Positions 35,971 through 47,937 of a stretch of DNA of 64,000 nt are shown in pieces. A program made the translations under genes and the position numbers. Source of the DNA: Coffea arabica (Eukaryota > Streptophyta > Magnoliopsida > Gentianales > Rubiaceae). The DNA lies in contig NC_092323.1 of NCBI RefSeq assembly GCF_036785885.1, positions 20,654,501 to 20,718,500 on the forward strand, given 5' to 3'. Every line of letters starts with the position of its first letter. The stretch's first letter is position 1. Under the pieces are notes generated by a model, which worked only from the letters and a program-made list of their open reading frames with translations, was not told the origin of the DNA and made no database searches.

Positions 35971-37732
35971 AGATCTACACTCCAACGACTAGGTATTTTA
36001 ACGATGCAATTCCTCATTCTTATTCTTTACAGCCACTAGTGGAACTAAGAACTAAGCCTTTTTTTTTTGTTGGGGAGGGGGGAACTATAAAATTGTATAC
36101 TTCAAAGGAGTTGTATTGCAATTTTTGCAAAAAGCTTATGGGGAGAAGCTAATTTGGTCCAAGGTATAAGTGAAAATATTAACTATTTTAATTGGATATA
36201 AAAGAATTTCTACAATTTTGGAGGGGCAAGATCTAAATTTTACAAGGATATATACGAAAATTTCAAATTTTTTGAAGGTATATAAAAGAATTTATAAAAT
36301 ATTAGGGGCTAGCTGCCCCTCTCCCCCCCCCCCCCCAAACCACCCCAAACTTCCGCCAGCACTATATCAATTGATTACAAATGTTTGAATTCACCTTAAC
36401 TTTTCTCATGTATGATATGGAGTTTGTTCGTGCATTCTCTTATCTATGTACACCTATTTGAAGTCCAAAGATACATCGAAGAATGTTTAGAGAGAAATTA
36501 AGACTTTTCCAATAATGGTATTATTATTTTGGATCATACTTTTGCCCCTTATGCTGAAGTTTAATTTTAAAAGATTGATATTACTAGGTCTTTAATAGAC
36601 GTTTTGGCACTTTTTTTGGTTCAACTTTTAACTCCTAGATTTCATTAAATTACATAGAAATTGAGCAGTATGATGTCAATGGGAAATATTTCGGGTAGGT
36701 TATTTGCACTGTGTTTGGATTTTTTTAATATAGTTTCTAATCGCAATGATACCTGAGTTTCTCATAAGCTCCAATGTATTCTATAATGAGTAAAATTCCA
36801 TAGATATATTGAATTGTTTTCTGGATTAATAGGATAACTTATCATTTTTCCAACCATCTTTTAGTGCAACGTTCAGATCCTTTGATATGAAAGGCTTGAG
36901 GTTTAAATTCATCTACATATTGGTGTGTCATGAATTGGATGCAATGTTGAAGATATCTGAAATGCCCAGGTGTTCGTTAACAAGCGGCTGACTAGATTGG
37001 CAATGTTCATTTTCAGCCAATTACATGTCTTTTGGCAGATTCTTGGGTTAATAAATTACATCAAGAAAGATTATTGTTTAACAAAATGAGGTGTTTCCAA
37101 ATTTTTTCGTGAATAAATGTGCAATATTTACCACATATATAAGTGAGCAGGCTTCATACAATAGTATGGATTTCATTGCTACGTGCATGCAACGTGCCAA
37201 AATTTTTATATATAAAAAAAAGAATAAGAATAAAACCCTGAAAATTGAAGTGAGCCCATTTAGATTGCAAATTTTTGAAGTTTTTGTGAAAAAATCTACT
37301 GTACCAATGGGATGTATGTGAGTTAAAAGGGCGATTGAAAAATGTATTGAATGAATTTTTCTAAGAAAATCGCAATCCAAAGAAGGCTAAAATTAATTTA
37401 TTTGGTGGATCAGGTGCCTAAAAAATTAATTTTTTTTCTATTTTGTTTTATTGCTGGTTGTTAATTAAATTGCAGGTGAACAAATAAAGGAGAAGTTGAT
37501 CTATATATTATCCATGCGTAAATAAGTTTGATTGGGTTAGGGAACATCAACTGTTTGAACTTGAGGATGTTTAAACATATGTGCTAAATTGCTAAGATTT
37601 GACTGATGCTGAATCATTTGGCAAGCAGTTTAGTGCAGGTTTTTCAGTTGAGACGCCATAGTCTCGGAATCTATTGCCTGGCATATTTGTCAAATTGGTC
37701 GGACAAGTTATTGTTCTCTGTGTTTTCTCATG
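35971..37732. other. Non-coding stretch with poly-C tract
   Basis: A run of C at about 36323-36336 ends a GC-marked phrase (GGGGCTAGCTGCCCC just before it), which looks like the edge of an old repeat. Imperfect internal repeats ATATAAAAGAATTT occur at 36196 and 36281. No gene was recognised. Confidence 0.4.
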
Positions 37733-37737
37733 ATATT

Positions 37738-39679
37738 TGATAAGTGCATATTTTACATGTTTTTGTTGTGTTTTATTAATTAGTTTTGGTGTGTTTTAAT
37801 TACTTTTATAGGTAATTAACTAAATTTCTAGTGAAAATATATATTTTGTGGCTTAAGTGGTAAAAATTGCATTTCTATGGATTTTAATAGTGAAAATTTT
37901 ATGTTTTTGTAGGTTTAATGATTCAATCATCAAATAGAGTGAATTAAGAACATAGTTGGATAATTATTGATGATTTGAAATAGTTTAAAGAAGACATGAA
38001 GTGCCAAGACGAAATGCAAGTAAGAACAAAAGAAAGGAAGTTTCACAGATTTGACACCTTGTGGTATTTCGACTATATCTTGAGTTACAGTAATCGGATT
38101 GAGATGATTCTCCCACCATTTTGAAGCTAGGAGATATATTTACATTTCATATGGGACATCAAACTCCAATTTAATTGTTTTCCTAGTCAAAAAGTCGAAA
38201 TACAGAAATGCAATTTCATTGTCGAAAGCTGAAACAGAGTTTTGATTAGTTGAGGGTATTTTGATCATTTCTTAGTTCACAGAGCTCCAAATTGGATGTT
38301 TCTTGATACATTGGAAAGCTAAATCAAAGGATACAACTTTTATGTTTTACACAAGAGCTATTTCAACCTCTATCATTGAGAAAATATCAGTTGAAATTGG
38401 ACCAAAAATAGAGTAAGGATGAATTCTATCCAGAAAATGCAAACCTGCGAAGCAATACATGGGGTGCAATACACAACTCAGGGTCGCGTTTTCAAGGTTG
38501 CGTATTCATCATTTTCAATTGCAACTTGTTCTTTGTTCACATAACTTTCTAGCTCAATTCTAACAAGCAAATTCGGCTGTATATGACCAAGAAGAGTGTG
38601 GAAATTTGGAGAACAACTCTTGATAAGTTCAAAAGCCAACTTTGCCAACCAAAAAACAACTCACCTTGAACTTGAATTCTCTGTAAATAGCAGCAATTGG
38701 GAAACATTTTCACAACTTTGGAAGGTTAGAAAAACTCCAAAAAAATGTGTAGTCTTTGCTAGTTTTTCTTAATTTATTAGTATAACATAATTAGAGTAGT
38801 TTATCCTTCTTGTAGTTGTAGTTAGATTTGGATGAAAATTGGAAGAACAAAGATAGAGAGTTAGAGCTCATGTAACAAGGGTGACTTCTCTCCTAGTACT
38901 TTCTCTTTTGTATTTGATTTCATGTTTAGCTATAATACAAGTTTGGTGTTTGTTTCCATGTTTAGTTAAAGTTTATGCCTAGAGTTATAGATGAACTTTG
39001 AACTTTCTATATCTTGTTAGTGATGTTTACTTGGTTATTTGATGATATTATTTTGAGCAAGTTATTTATTACTTGTGTTTATCTAATCACAATTAATCGG
39101 TCATTAATTGTGATAATCTTAAAGTGTTAAGTTTGCAATGAGAATTGGAATTTAATACTAGTTCGAGGAAGTAATAAACCTAGAGAGTATACTCACGAGA
39201 GGAGAGGTGCACTTATGTAGTTTTAGTGACTTGTTTCATGTAATTTTATAGAAAATATGAACTTGTAGTTAATTTCATAACCACGAGAGTGGATATGATT
39301 TAACTACAAGTAAGTTGATTCACTACGAAAGTAGGTTTCATATACATTAGAAAATCATGTCATAACTAATCAAGATAATAGTATTCACTTAACTAATAAC
39401 TTTACTTGCAAGAGTAGTAAGGAATTTCATATATCTAGGAGTTTTCTATTGTTATTTTTATTACTTTTATCTCATGTTAATAGTGTCGATTCAATTTCTT
39501 ACATATGTCATAGTCAAAATAATAAAGGAATTCAAAAATCACCGGTAATTGAAAATCTTCCTTCTAAAATCGACACCTAATATCCCCTATGCTCAATAAA
39601 CAACTCATATACTTGCGCAAAATTGTGCGTGGGATATTTAAGATTTTATAAATGTAAAAATTGATATGAATGAGCTAAT

Positions 39680-39726
<47 letters not shown>

Positions 39727-39740
39727 CCCTACGCTCGTCA
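37738..39740 (+). mobile_element. Solo LTR, 2003 bp
   Basis: Begins TGATAAGTGC and ends CGCTCGTCA, flanked by a perfect 5-bp duplication ATATT (37733-37737, 39741-39745). There is no internal sequence, so recombination between two LTRs is the likely origin. It is the same family as 8716-12072, inverted, and shows that copy's empty insertion site (near 39045). It has no coding sequence. Confidence 0.93.
39682..39719. repeat. AT microsatellite
   Basis: About 19 AT units inside the 3' end of the solo LTR. It accounts for most of the length difference from the inverted copy. Confidence 0.95.
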
Positions 39741-39968
39741 ATATTTTAAATTTATATTTGATTTTACTCCAAAACAGTTTTTTTCTGCCAATCAATTTTT
39801 TAGTCTAATGAGAGGTTCTTTTCAATAGATTCATTTGGTTTGTTATAGCTATATTTTAGATGCGTCAAATTTAGTTTTGGTGAGAGGATACGTGAAATTT
39901 CGAGGCACATATTTGCTTGCACAATATTGAAGGCTCATGCACTATACTAACTTGCAAGGGATTGGAAC

Positions 39969-40734
39969 TAGGGATGGCAATGGGGCGGGGGATCCTTCCC
40001 CCGTCCCCCGCCCCATCCCCCGCCTCGACTTCCCCCACCCCGCATCCCCGCGGGGTTAAAAAAATTTATTATATAATTTATTATAATTAAATTTGAACAA
40101 ATAATCAAGTACTAAAATATCAATATATCACCAAATTATTATTCATCGTAACTTTACAATTGAAACTCATAAAAATAATTAAACAAAAGTTATTTGAATA
40201 CAATCTAATATGATAAAAAGTATAACTAAAATAATCAAATTTTCACTTTTGATACAAATACAATTACTAAATTGTTATTGTGTTTTTTTGGAAAAAAATG
40301 TTATTGTATTAAGTGTAGTTAGGAATTTAATATAAATATATTAATAAATTTAGTATAAATAATTAATAATTTTTATTAATAAACATGTATAATTAGTAAT
40401 GAAACACTGTTTGTGGCTAGGCTTAATTATGAGACAACTGAACGCAGAATCAAAAGGGTGTTTGAGGCAAGCGGGTAGGTATTAAAGAGCACCGAGAGTG
40501 TGCTCTGGTTATTGGCTTTTGGTTTGGTAAGAAATTCACCATAATGGTGAATTGCAAATCCCTCACCTCTTCGGGTCACCCATCACCGACCCTTAGTCAC
40601 TTCCCTCACTGCTCCCCAAACAATAGGAAAAATAATAGGGGAACAAAAGAAAAGAAGCAAATACAGGAAAGTTAAATATGTGAAAAGGAAATAAAAGCAT
40701 AAAGGATAATTGACAACACTTTATACCTGCCTCC

Positions 40735-40792
<58 letters not shown>

Positions 40793-40950
40793 TTATTTAT
40801 TTATTTATTTTTATTTTTATTTTTTTTATTTTTTTTTTAATTTTAAACGGGGGGCGGGGCAGGGGAATATACCCCCGTCCCCCACCCCGTTTCTAAACAG
40901 GGGAAAAAATTTTCCCCCCACCCCCGCCACCCGCCCCATTGCCATCCCTA
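39969..40950. mobile_element. hAT-type MITE with GC-rich ends, 982 bp
   Basis: Left end TAGGGATGGCAATGGGGCGG; the right end is its inverse. The outside 8-mers are ATTGGAAC (39961-39968) and ATTGAAAC (40951-40958), an 8-bp target duplication with one mismatch, which points to the hAT superfamily. About 100 bp at each end is G/C-rich (CCCGCCCC-type phrases), in sharp contrast to the AT-rich centre. It has no transposase. Confidence 0.85.
40738..40815. repeat. TA microsatellite followed by TTTA repeats
   Basis: About 25 TA units and then several TTTA units, inside the hAT-type MITE. The 81-codon frame across it is an artefact. Confidence 0.95.
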
Positions 40951-41067
40951 ATTGAAACGTGTGAATAAGTGAATTAGTGGGCATGGTTGTTTTGATACTC
41001 CTACTATGACTTAAGTTTGACAACTAATATATTGCCCCATAAAATCCTCATTAATTTTTCATGAATC

Positions 41068-41116
41068 AAACTGCATGCAACAGATCCTTCAAAAAAAAAA
41101 AAAACTGCATGCAACA
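41068..41116. repeat. 15-bp direct repeats around a tiny A-tailed insert
   Basis: AAACTGCATGCAACA occurs at 41068-41082 and 41102-41116. Between them lies GATCCTTC plus eleven A. This is the pattern of target-primed retroposition, with an insert truncated to 19 bp. Confidence 0.6.
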
Positions 41117-44100
41117 AAGCAATTCAAACTTGTTTATATTTGGAAATAGTTACGGATCCAAGATTTTAGTTTAACGGGAACAAATCATCAAAGGTATAAT
41201 AGCAAAAAAAAAAAAATTATATTAAACAAAGCTCACTGAAAGTTCAATAGATGATGATTTGAAGCAAGATGTTTTTAATAATGAAAACGAAGTATAAATC
41301 AAAATGTGAAAAATTAGACTTTGTACCATTATATGTACTAACAACTAGGCATTCAATACTAAGCTCTCAATTTATATGATAGTTAAATTTTTGTTCGCTT
41401 GTCTTCAATGGCCGATGTACATAGTATAGCGTTATTTTAATTGCTATTTTAAGTTATAGTAATCAAGGAAGCTAAAAATTGGTTTGTTATAATCTCTTAT
41501 TTTTTCTAACTTCTTTCTATTTCTCCTTCTCTTCTTTGAGAGCATTCCTCTTTGGAAGAGAGGTGGTCTCCCTCCCATAGATTTTCATTTTATTTTTTTA
41601 ATAAAGTCTCTCCTAAATTTTCTTAGTGAGAGTTTTCTATTTCTCTAGGGGATTTCTAGTGAGAATTTTCTATTTAGTTTTCTTAGTGAGAGTTTTCTAT
41701 TTCTCTTAAAGGTTCCTAATGAGAATTTTCTATTTTTCCAAAGGATTACTAGTGAAAATTTGCTATTTTTTATGTTATTGTTAGGTTCGAATTTATTTCA
41801 GATCGAATTGAGTTTATTTGGATAAGAGTTTATTTGAATGATTTATTTGAGATATTTACTGTAGCACTTTTTGTGATGTGATGTATGTGAAATAAAAAGG
41901 TGATTAAGAAAATAAAAAGGAGATTGGGATTTGTGAGGCAAAATTTTTTTTTTTTTTTCCAAATTCTCTCTATCCAAACAAACTCATTGTTAGTTCTAGA
42001 ATTTTTTTTGCACCTTGAATCTATCTCGATAGATCTCACCACTATTATTGGAGTTTAAAGCTATGCATGGCTGTTGATTAGTATTTAGTAAAGCTGGCGA
42101 TTGCAACATGCACATGTACATAAGAGAGTTGTAGTGATTTATCTTGTTAGAAGACAATTTAGAAATTTGCTCTAATATTTTTCTGATTTGTTCAAAAATT
42201 TTTTAGAGAATTAAATCGTGTGTTGGAGGATTTCCAACAATTTGAAATTTAATAAATGGGTATTATTGGGTAACCCATTTAAAATTCTCTTCCCTCAAAT
42301 CTCTTCTCTTCCCCACCCATTTTTTTTTTCAAATTTTTCATTTTGTCATATGTTAACTACTTTTGTTTCATTATTATTATTATTTGTTGATTTTATCTTA
42401 TTATTTTATTTTCTCTTAGTTTGTTAACTTGCTCATTTTTTAGCATTACCAATTTATGATAAATTTTAGCCTCTTTTTTTTATCTTTCTAAAATGAAACT
42501 TTAAATTTATATATGAAAAAAATGTTTGGGGTTCCAAATTTTTGGATTAAGTTTTTATATTAACTTTTATGTATTTAGTTCAAATTTTTTTATTCTTATT
42601 ATTCAATTACTAAATAATATGTAATTTTGCGACATAGAGTATAAATGAAAAAAAAATTGGTAATTAGGCTTATTGAACATTATAAGTAAATATTTAAAAC
42701 TAATAATGGGTACAAAGAGCGGTATAAATTGATAACTTAGTTTGCAAAAATGAATTTAAATGAGTTTACAAAAAATTAAAATAAATGAGTTATAAATAGG
42801 TAATTGGGTTACCCAATTCATTTTTTGACTTATCCATTTATACCCATCTAATTAAATAGGTATAAACGAATTGACTCACTTATACCCATTACCCATTTTA
42901 CCCAACCCAAACCCGCCAAGTCACCCATTTTGACACCTCTTAAATATAACATTATTAAAAGTTTGGTAAAGTTAAGTTAAAATCTTGAATTGGCCCACCA
43001 TGGACACATTGTGCCTGCACGTGCGTTATATGTTGTTATACTCTATGGGTTTCTTGATTTTAATTATATGATAAATAAGAAAAGTTCCAAATTGTACATG
43101 GTTTGTTTGGATTGAATCTCACTATTCTTAAGATTTTTAGTTGGAGGTGTACAATAAAAAAAGAATTGTATAAAATAATAAAAAGAAAAATGAATAAATT
43201 GAAATAATAATTCTTAGCTCCACGTGTAGTTATTAAACCAAACCTAGCAAGGAACCCAGCAAAAAGATTGAGTCAATGGATCATTGGTTCAATCAGTTGA
43301 ACCGTAGGTCGCTAAAATAATATTTAGAAATATAAAATAGTAACTTTAGTATACATAAAATATATAATAAAGTGTTTTTGGATTTCAAATGTGTTTTCAT
43401 ATAGATATATTATATATTATATAACATTTATATTATAATAATAATTTTTATATTCATGAATTCGGTGAAATCAGAATTTTTTGAATTCCAAATTGAATTC
43501 GGAATGAATTCAAATTTGAAATTGGTGAATTCGAATTCGGTCAAAATTCTGATACCAAAATTTCGATTTCAAAGTTCCGAATTACCTATTTCGATTTCGA
43601 TTCATACCCGTAGTGACACAAATGTAAATAGGGTGGGATGGGTCAACCCATGGGTTGGCATGCTACCCCAATAAAGTATTGATGTTGTAATAATTAAACT
43701 TCGTAGAGGTCATTTTGAGTAATTCATAAAAACTAACAATGATCAAATTTGGCTTAGAAATTTTAAAAGAGTAATAAGTTTTTGATATCTTATTACATAT
43801 GGAGTTATTAGACTTTGTTTCTATTAAATACTCATGTTTTGTAACTTATTTTATAATTGGAAAACTTCACTATAGACATATGTTTTTGAATATTTTTGAA
43901 AACTCTAAATTTTGTGTGTACTATGTATTTCAGTATTAAACTTTATTTTTTTTGAACATTTGGACTTTGTTTCATGATTTGAAAAATTTATTGTGTATTT
44001 AAAAAAATAATATTAAATAGATTACATGACTAAATGGGTAAAAATATATGATTAAGACATTAGAGTTTTTCCAAGATAGGTTAATGGGTTAATCTTGTAA

Positions 44101-44274
44101 AACAGCAAGTCATGTCACAAGAGTTTTAACCGTATAAAATATTTAATAGGCTATGTGGATTGGGTTAGATCAACTTGTTAACAACCAAACGATACAAATG
44201 CTTGACGGGCTAAGTTAGGATTGAAATTTTCCAACACAAATACAATAATGACATGACACGATTGCCTCCTAGTT
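41117..44274. other. Repeat-derived non-coding region
   Basis: No gene. It holds a short tandem motif (41625-41770, phrases like GAGAGTTTTCTATTTCTC repeated about every 40 bp), a stretch of GGGTAACCCATTT-like palindromes ending in CCCATTTTGACACCTCT (42220-42950), a typical hAT MITE end without an identified partner, an EcoRI-site-rich segment (43455-43600, GAATTC several times), and the dispersed repeat at 43612-43770 shared with 3290-3600. Confidence 0.5.
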
Positions 44275-44283
44275 CTACATTTA

Positions 44284-45525
44284 GGGAAAATCGTTCAAAA
44301 TGCCCTTCATAGTTTGTAAAATAACTTTGTCCATCCCTTATTTTTAAAAGTATAATTATACGTCCCTTACAAATTTACATTTGTCAAATTTAGTTTTTAC
44401 CTAAGTTTTTGACTAGTTTTTTGCCAAAATCCACCATGTCTCTTGCACGTGATCATTTTTTAAGGGTAAAATTGTCAAATCAAAATTTACATAACCCGAT
44501 CCATAGTCTCTCATATTTTACAAAATGAATTGTTTCATCCTTCACATTTCACAAATTGAATTTATTTGTCCCTCACAATTTACAAAATAAATTTTTTCAT
44601 CCATAATTGATCATGTACACAAATAGTTTTTTTTAAATCCATGTATATATTTATTTAATTTCACCTTAATAGTACAAATAGTATATAATATATCTCTATT
44701 TGATTTTGTCTGGTGTTTATATTGAATTAAATTTGGACAGAAAAAATAAACAAAGGAAAAGTACGATAAAAAAAATTAAGTGATTTGCACTTTCAAATTT
44801 TAAAACAATCACAAGACAAGTAACTCAACTGTTGGTCTTAAAGGTGGTGAGTAGAAATTTTAAATTTAAATTGCAATTTGTTAGCATGACTATAAAATTC
44901 GAATTAGGATTCATTAATTAGATGACCTTATCATACAATTCAATAAATGAATTATTACTAAATAAGAAAAGACTACAAATATTGGATAGGTTCACACGGT
45001 GAAATTAAATAAATATATGTGTGTTTAAAACAAAATTGTTAGTTTAAACCCATGTATATATTTATTAAATAGCATATGTATAACTATAATTACCTTGTTT
45101 AGGTGAAATCAAATAGAGACATATTACATGTTATTCATATTATTCAGGAGAAATCAAACAGATATATACATGGGTTTTAAAAAAAATATTTGTACACATA
45201 GTCAATGAGGGATAAAAAAATTCATTTTGTGAAATGTGAGGGATGAAAAAAAATTAATTTATAAAATGTGAGAAACGAAACAATTCATTTTGTGACATAT
45301 GAAGGACTATGGATTGGAATATATAAAATTTGATTTGATAATTTTGCCCCTAAAAATGATTACATGCTAGGCATGTGATGAATTTTGACAAAAATCTAGT
45401 CGAAAATTTATGTAGGGACCAAATTTGACAATATAAATTTATAAGGGACATAAAATTACACTTTTAAAAGTGAGGGACGAAAAAATCATTTTACAAAATA
45501 TGAGAATGTTTTAAATGATTTTCCC
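44284..45525. mobile_element. Long-TIR Mutator-like element, 1242 bp (copy 2)
   Basis: Same ends as copy 1 (GGGAAAATCG; right end TGATTTTCCC) and the same order of internal phrases. The flanking 9-mers are CTACATTTA (44275-44283) and CCACATTTA (45526-45534), one mismatch. It is more diverged than copy 1 and has no ORF. Confidence 0.9.
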
Positions 45526-46276
45526 CCACATTTATGTTTTAACACCAAAATATTTGTTGACTAAAATAAGAAAGGATTCTTCGTTCTTCCATTAGACAAC
45601 TTGTAATTGAAGTCCTAAACCTTTACGTATTACTGATTATACAAGGAAAATGGAACTTGTTACAAAATAATGGCATGAAAGAAGGAAAAAATAAAAGAAC
45701 AAATGGCAGAAAAGTAAAAAGGGAATGAGTCAATGATAGGGTGTTAATTGTTGAGTATTTTATTATTAATTTTCCATTTGTCCTTGCCAAATATTGTTTT
45801 AATTATTAATATTTACTTATATTTGGTATCTGGACTTAATTTCAGGGAATGGAGCAGAAAACTACAAAAAAGGAGGTAATTTCTGGAGAAAATAGAGACT
45901 TCTAAATACTCCACGGACTTGGCCCACATTGCTGAGAAGAACCGGACTTTCATTCCCCTTTTTTGCTGACTAAGAGTCCTCCTACCAAGAGAAAACGTAA
46001 TACAAGGAATTTGGCAGAGCTTTCTTTTGAGTAGTTGGACTCGCAATTTCGGCGGGGATCACGGATAAGAACCATGAGTCATTTTGGACTCTTTAACATA
46101 TCTAGTCTATGCGGGAATGGGGGAACTTTTCAATTGGTTGTGATTGCTGATGTGGCATCCTTCCATTGGTCAAATTGGTGGTCGTCCGCTTCGTGTGAAT
46201 TTGCTCGCGTGAATTGGTTGTCCGTCGATTGGTTCTTTTCTCTTGTTGCTTGCTTGGACGTCTGGCTTGGAAGTGT

Positions 46277-46326
46277 GCAGCTCAATTCTGGTCCCACGTG
46301 CGCAGCTCAATTCTGGTCCCACGTGC
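46277..46326 (+). promoter_or_regulatory. Duplicated 25-bp block with two G-boxes in the Helitron leader
   Basis: A 25-bp unit starting GCAGCTCAATTC occurs twice in tandem (46277 and 46302), and each copy ends in CCCACGTG, so two CACGTG palindromes lie 25 bp apart. CACGTG is the core site for plant bHLH and bZIP factors. A promoter role is inference; the rep start codon is 3.3 kb downstream. Confidence 0.45.
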
Positions 46327-46669
46327 CTTTGGTTGGCTTTGCTTTGTTTCTTTTCTTTTCTTTTGTTTGTTTTTTTTATTTTGCTCGGACGCTTGGCAAT
46401 CCCTTTGCCTTTTGTTTACCCGTGCGAATTTGCAATTCATGACCGTCCATTCCCATGCGTGAATTCTTTTGTTTTTGGTCTGCCCAGCCGTTTAGCAATC
46501 CTTTAGGATTTTGTTTCTTTTTTTTTTCCCTCAGACGTTTAGCACTTTTTTTTTTTTTTATTAATTGTTCGTTGTCTGATCAATAATTCCATTCTTAATT
46601 ACCGAATAACACATAACATTTAACTTGCAAACTCTTACAATTATTAACATTAACATTTTTTGTTCCGCT

Positions 46670-47130
46670 ATTAATTGTTATAACTATTTATTCATCTATT
46701 TCATTTAGATCCCTTTTTTTTACCCAATCAATCACATTTAATTACCAATTCTTTGTGATTCATTGTTAATAACTAATTAAATGATGTCATTTTAAATTGT
46801 TATTTTTTTGCCCAAAAAACCACATTTAGTTCATAATTTTTTCGCAGTTATAGCTTTATTTGGTATTGATTCTACATAAATAATTATCGATTCTCTGCTT
46901 CTAATTGTTATAACTATTTATTCATCTATTTTATTTGGATTCCTTTTTTTACCCAATCAATCATGTTTAATTGCCAATTCTTTGTGATTCATTGTTAATA
47001 ACTAATTAAATGATGTCGTTTTAAGTTGTTACTTTTTTTACCCAACAGATCGCATTTAGTTCATAGTTTTTTTCGCAATTATTAACAAAAAACATTCTTC
47101 TTGGCTGTTCCCCAAATCGGATTTAGTTAC
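46670..47130 (+). repeat. Tandem duplication, period 230 bp
   Basis: Phrase TAACTATTTATTCATCTATT occurs at 46681 and 46911, and the following ~200 bp match (TTTGTGATTCATTGTTAATA, AATGATGTC). It is in the Helitron leader. Confidence 0.85.
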
Positions 47131-47937
47131 CTCTGTTTTTCCAGATTTTATTAAGATAATGTTCTCCTTTATCTTGGGTTGCCCAACAAATCAAGTCTAA
47201 TTATCAATTTTTAAAATTTTTTTTTTAAAATTGGGTCCGAAAATTTTTACCCAACAAGTCGCATTTAATTACCAGCCCTGGGTAGTTGTTAGCCACAATT
47301 TAGCCTCTTTTTTGGGGGTTGCCGATCGAGTCATATTGGCTGCCCTTTTTTACAATTGATTGCTAGCTAATTAATTAATATTGTTACTCAATTAGTTACT
47401 TTGTTATTCATTGTTAGTTAATTAATATGTCTACGTTGCTCTGTCTTGAGAAGAGCGCTTCTCATTACTCTTGTCTTCTTTGCTTTTGGCGGGCTTAATA
47501 GTTAATTGTTTTATAATTACCTAATTTTACAAACTAACACCCTTAATTACCAGGTCTTTGCAACGGACAAATTTTGTTTGTTTAGTTTAGCTACATCGTT
47601 TCTTGATTTCTTCATCCGCCGCTCACATTTCCCGTCATTAGCCTCCAGCCTCCTTTTGTTGACAGCTGATTGTACCTGAGCTGAACAATACCTGACTGGT
47701 TTTTATTATATTGTCCATCCTTTCTGCCTCCATTTACGCTTCCTCATAAGAACCTTGTAGTTTTTTTTGTCCTTTGCCTGGGGTCATGTCTGTAAATCTA
47801 CAAGCTGCCGTCGCCTCTTCTCGTTGTCGCCCATCAGCTCTGTTGTTCCCGTCGATTGACATTGTTTTCAGTTTTGCATTTGTACAATGGTTATAGAGTT
47901 TTTCCGCTTTTCCCCAGCAGATTTTCTGCTGCCTACC

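Noticed and set aside
39969..40075. GC-rich block resembling a CpG island or promoter
   Set aside because: It is the terminal inverted repeat of a MITE and is mirrored at 40845-40950.
40710..40955. Frame of 81 codons with an alternating Ile-Tyr run
   Set aside because: Translation of a TA microsatellite inside the hAT-type MITE.
42220..42950. Possible complete hAT MITE ending in CCCATTTTGACACCTCT
   Set aside because: The matching left terminus and an 8-bp duplication could not be found, so only the end-like phrase is mentioned.
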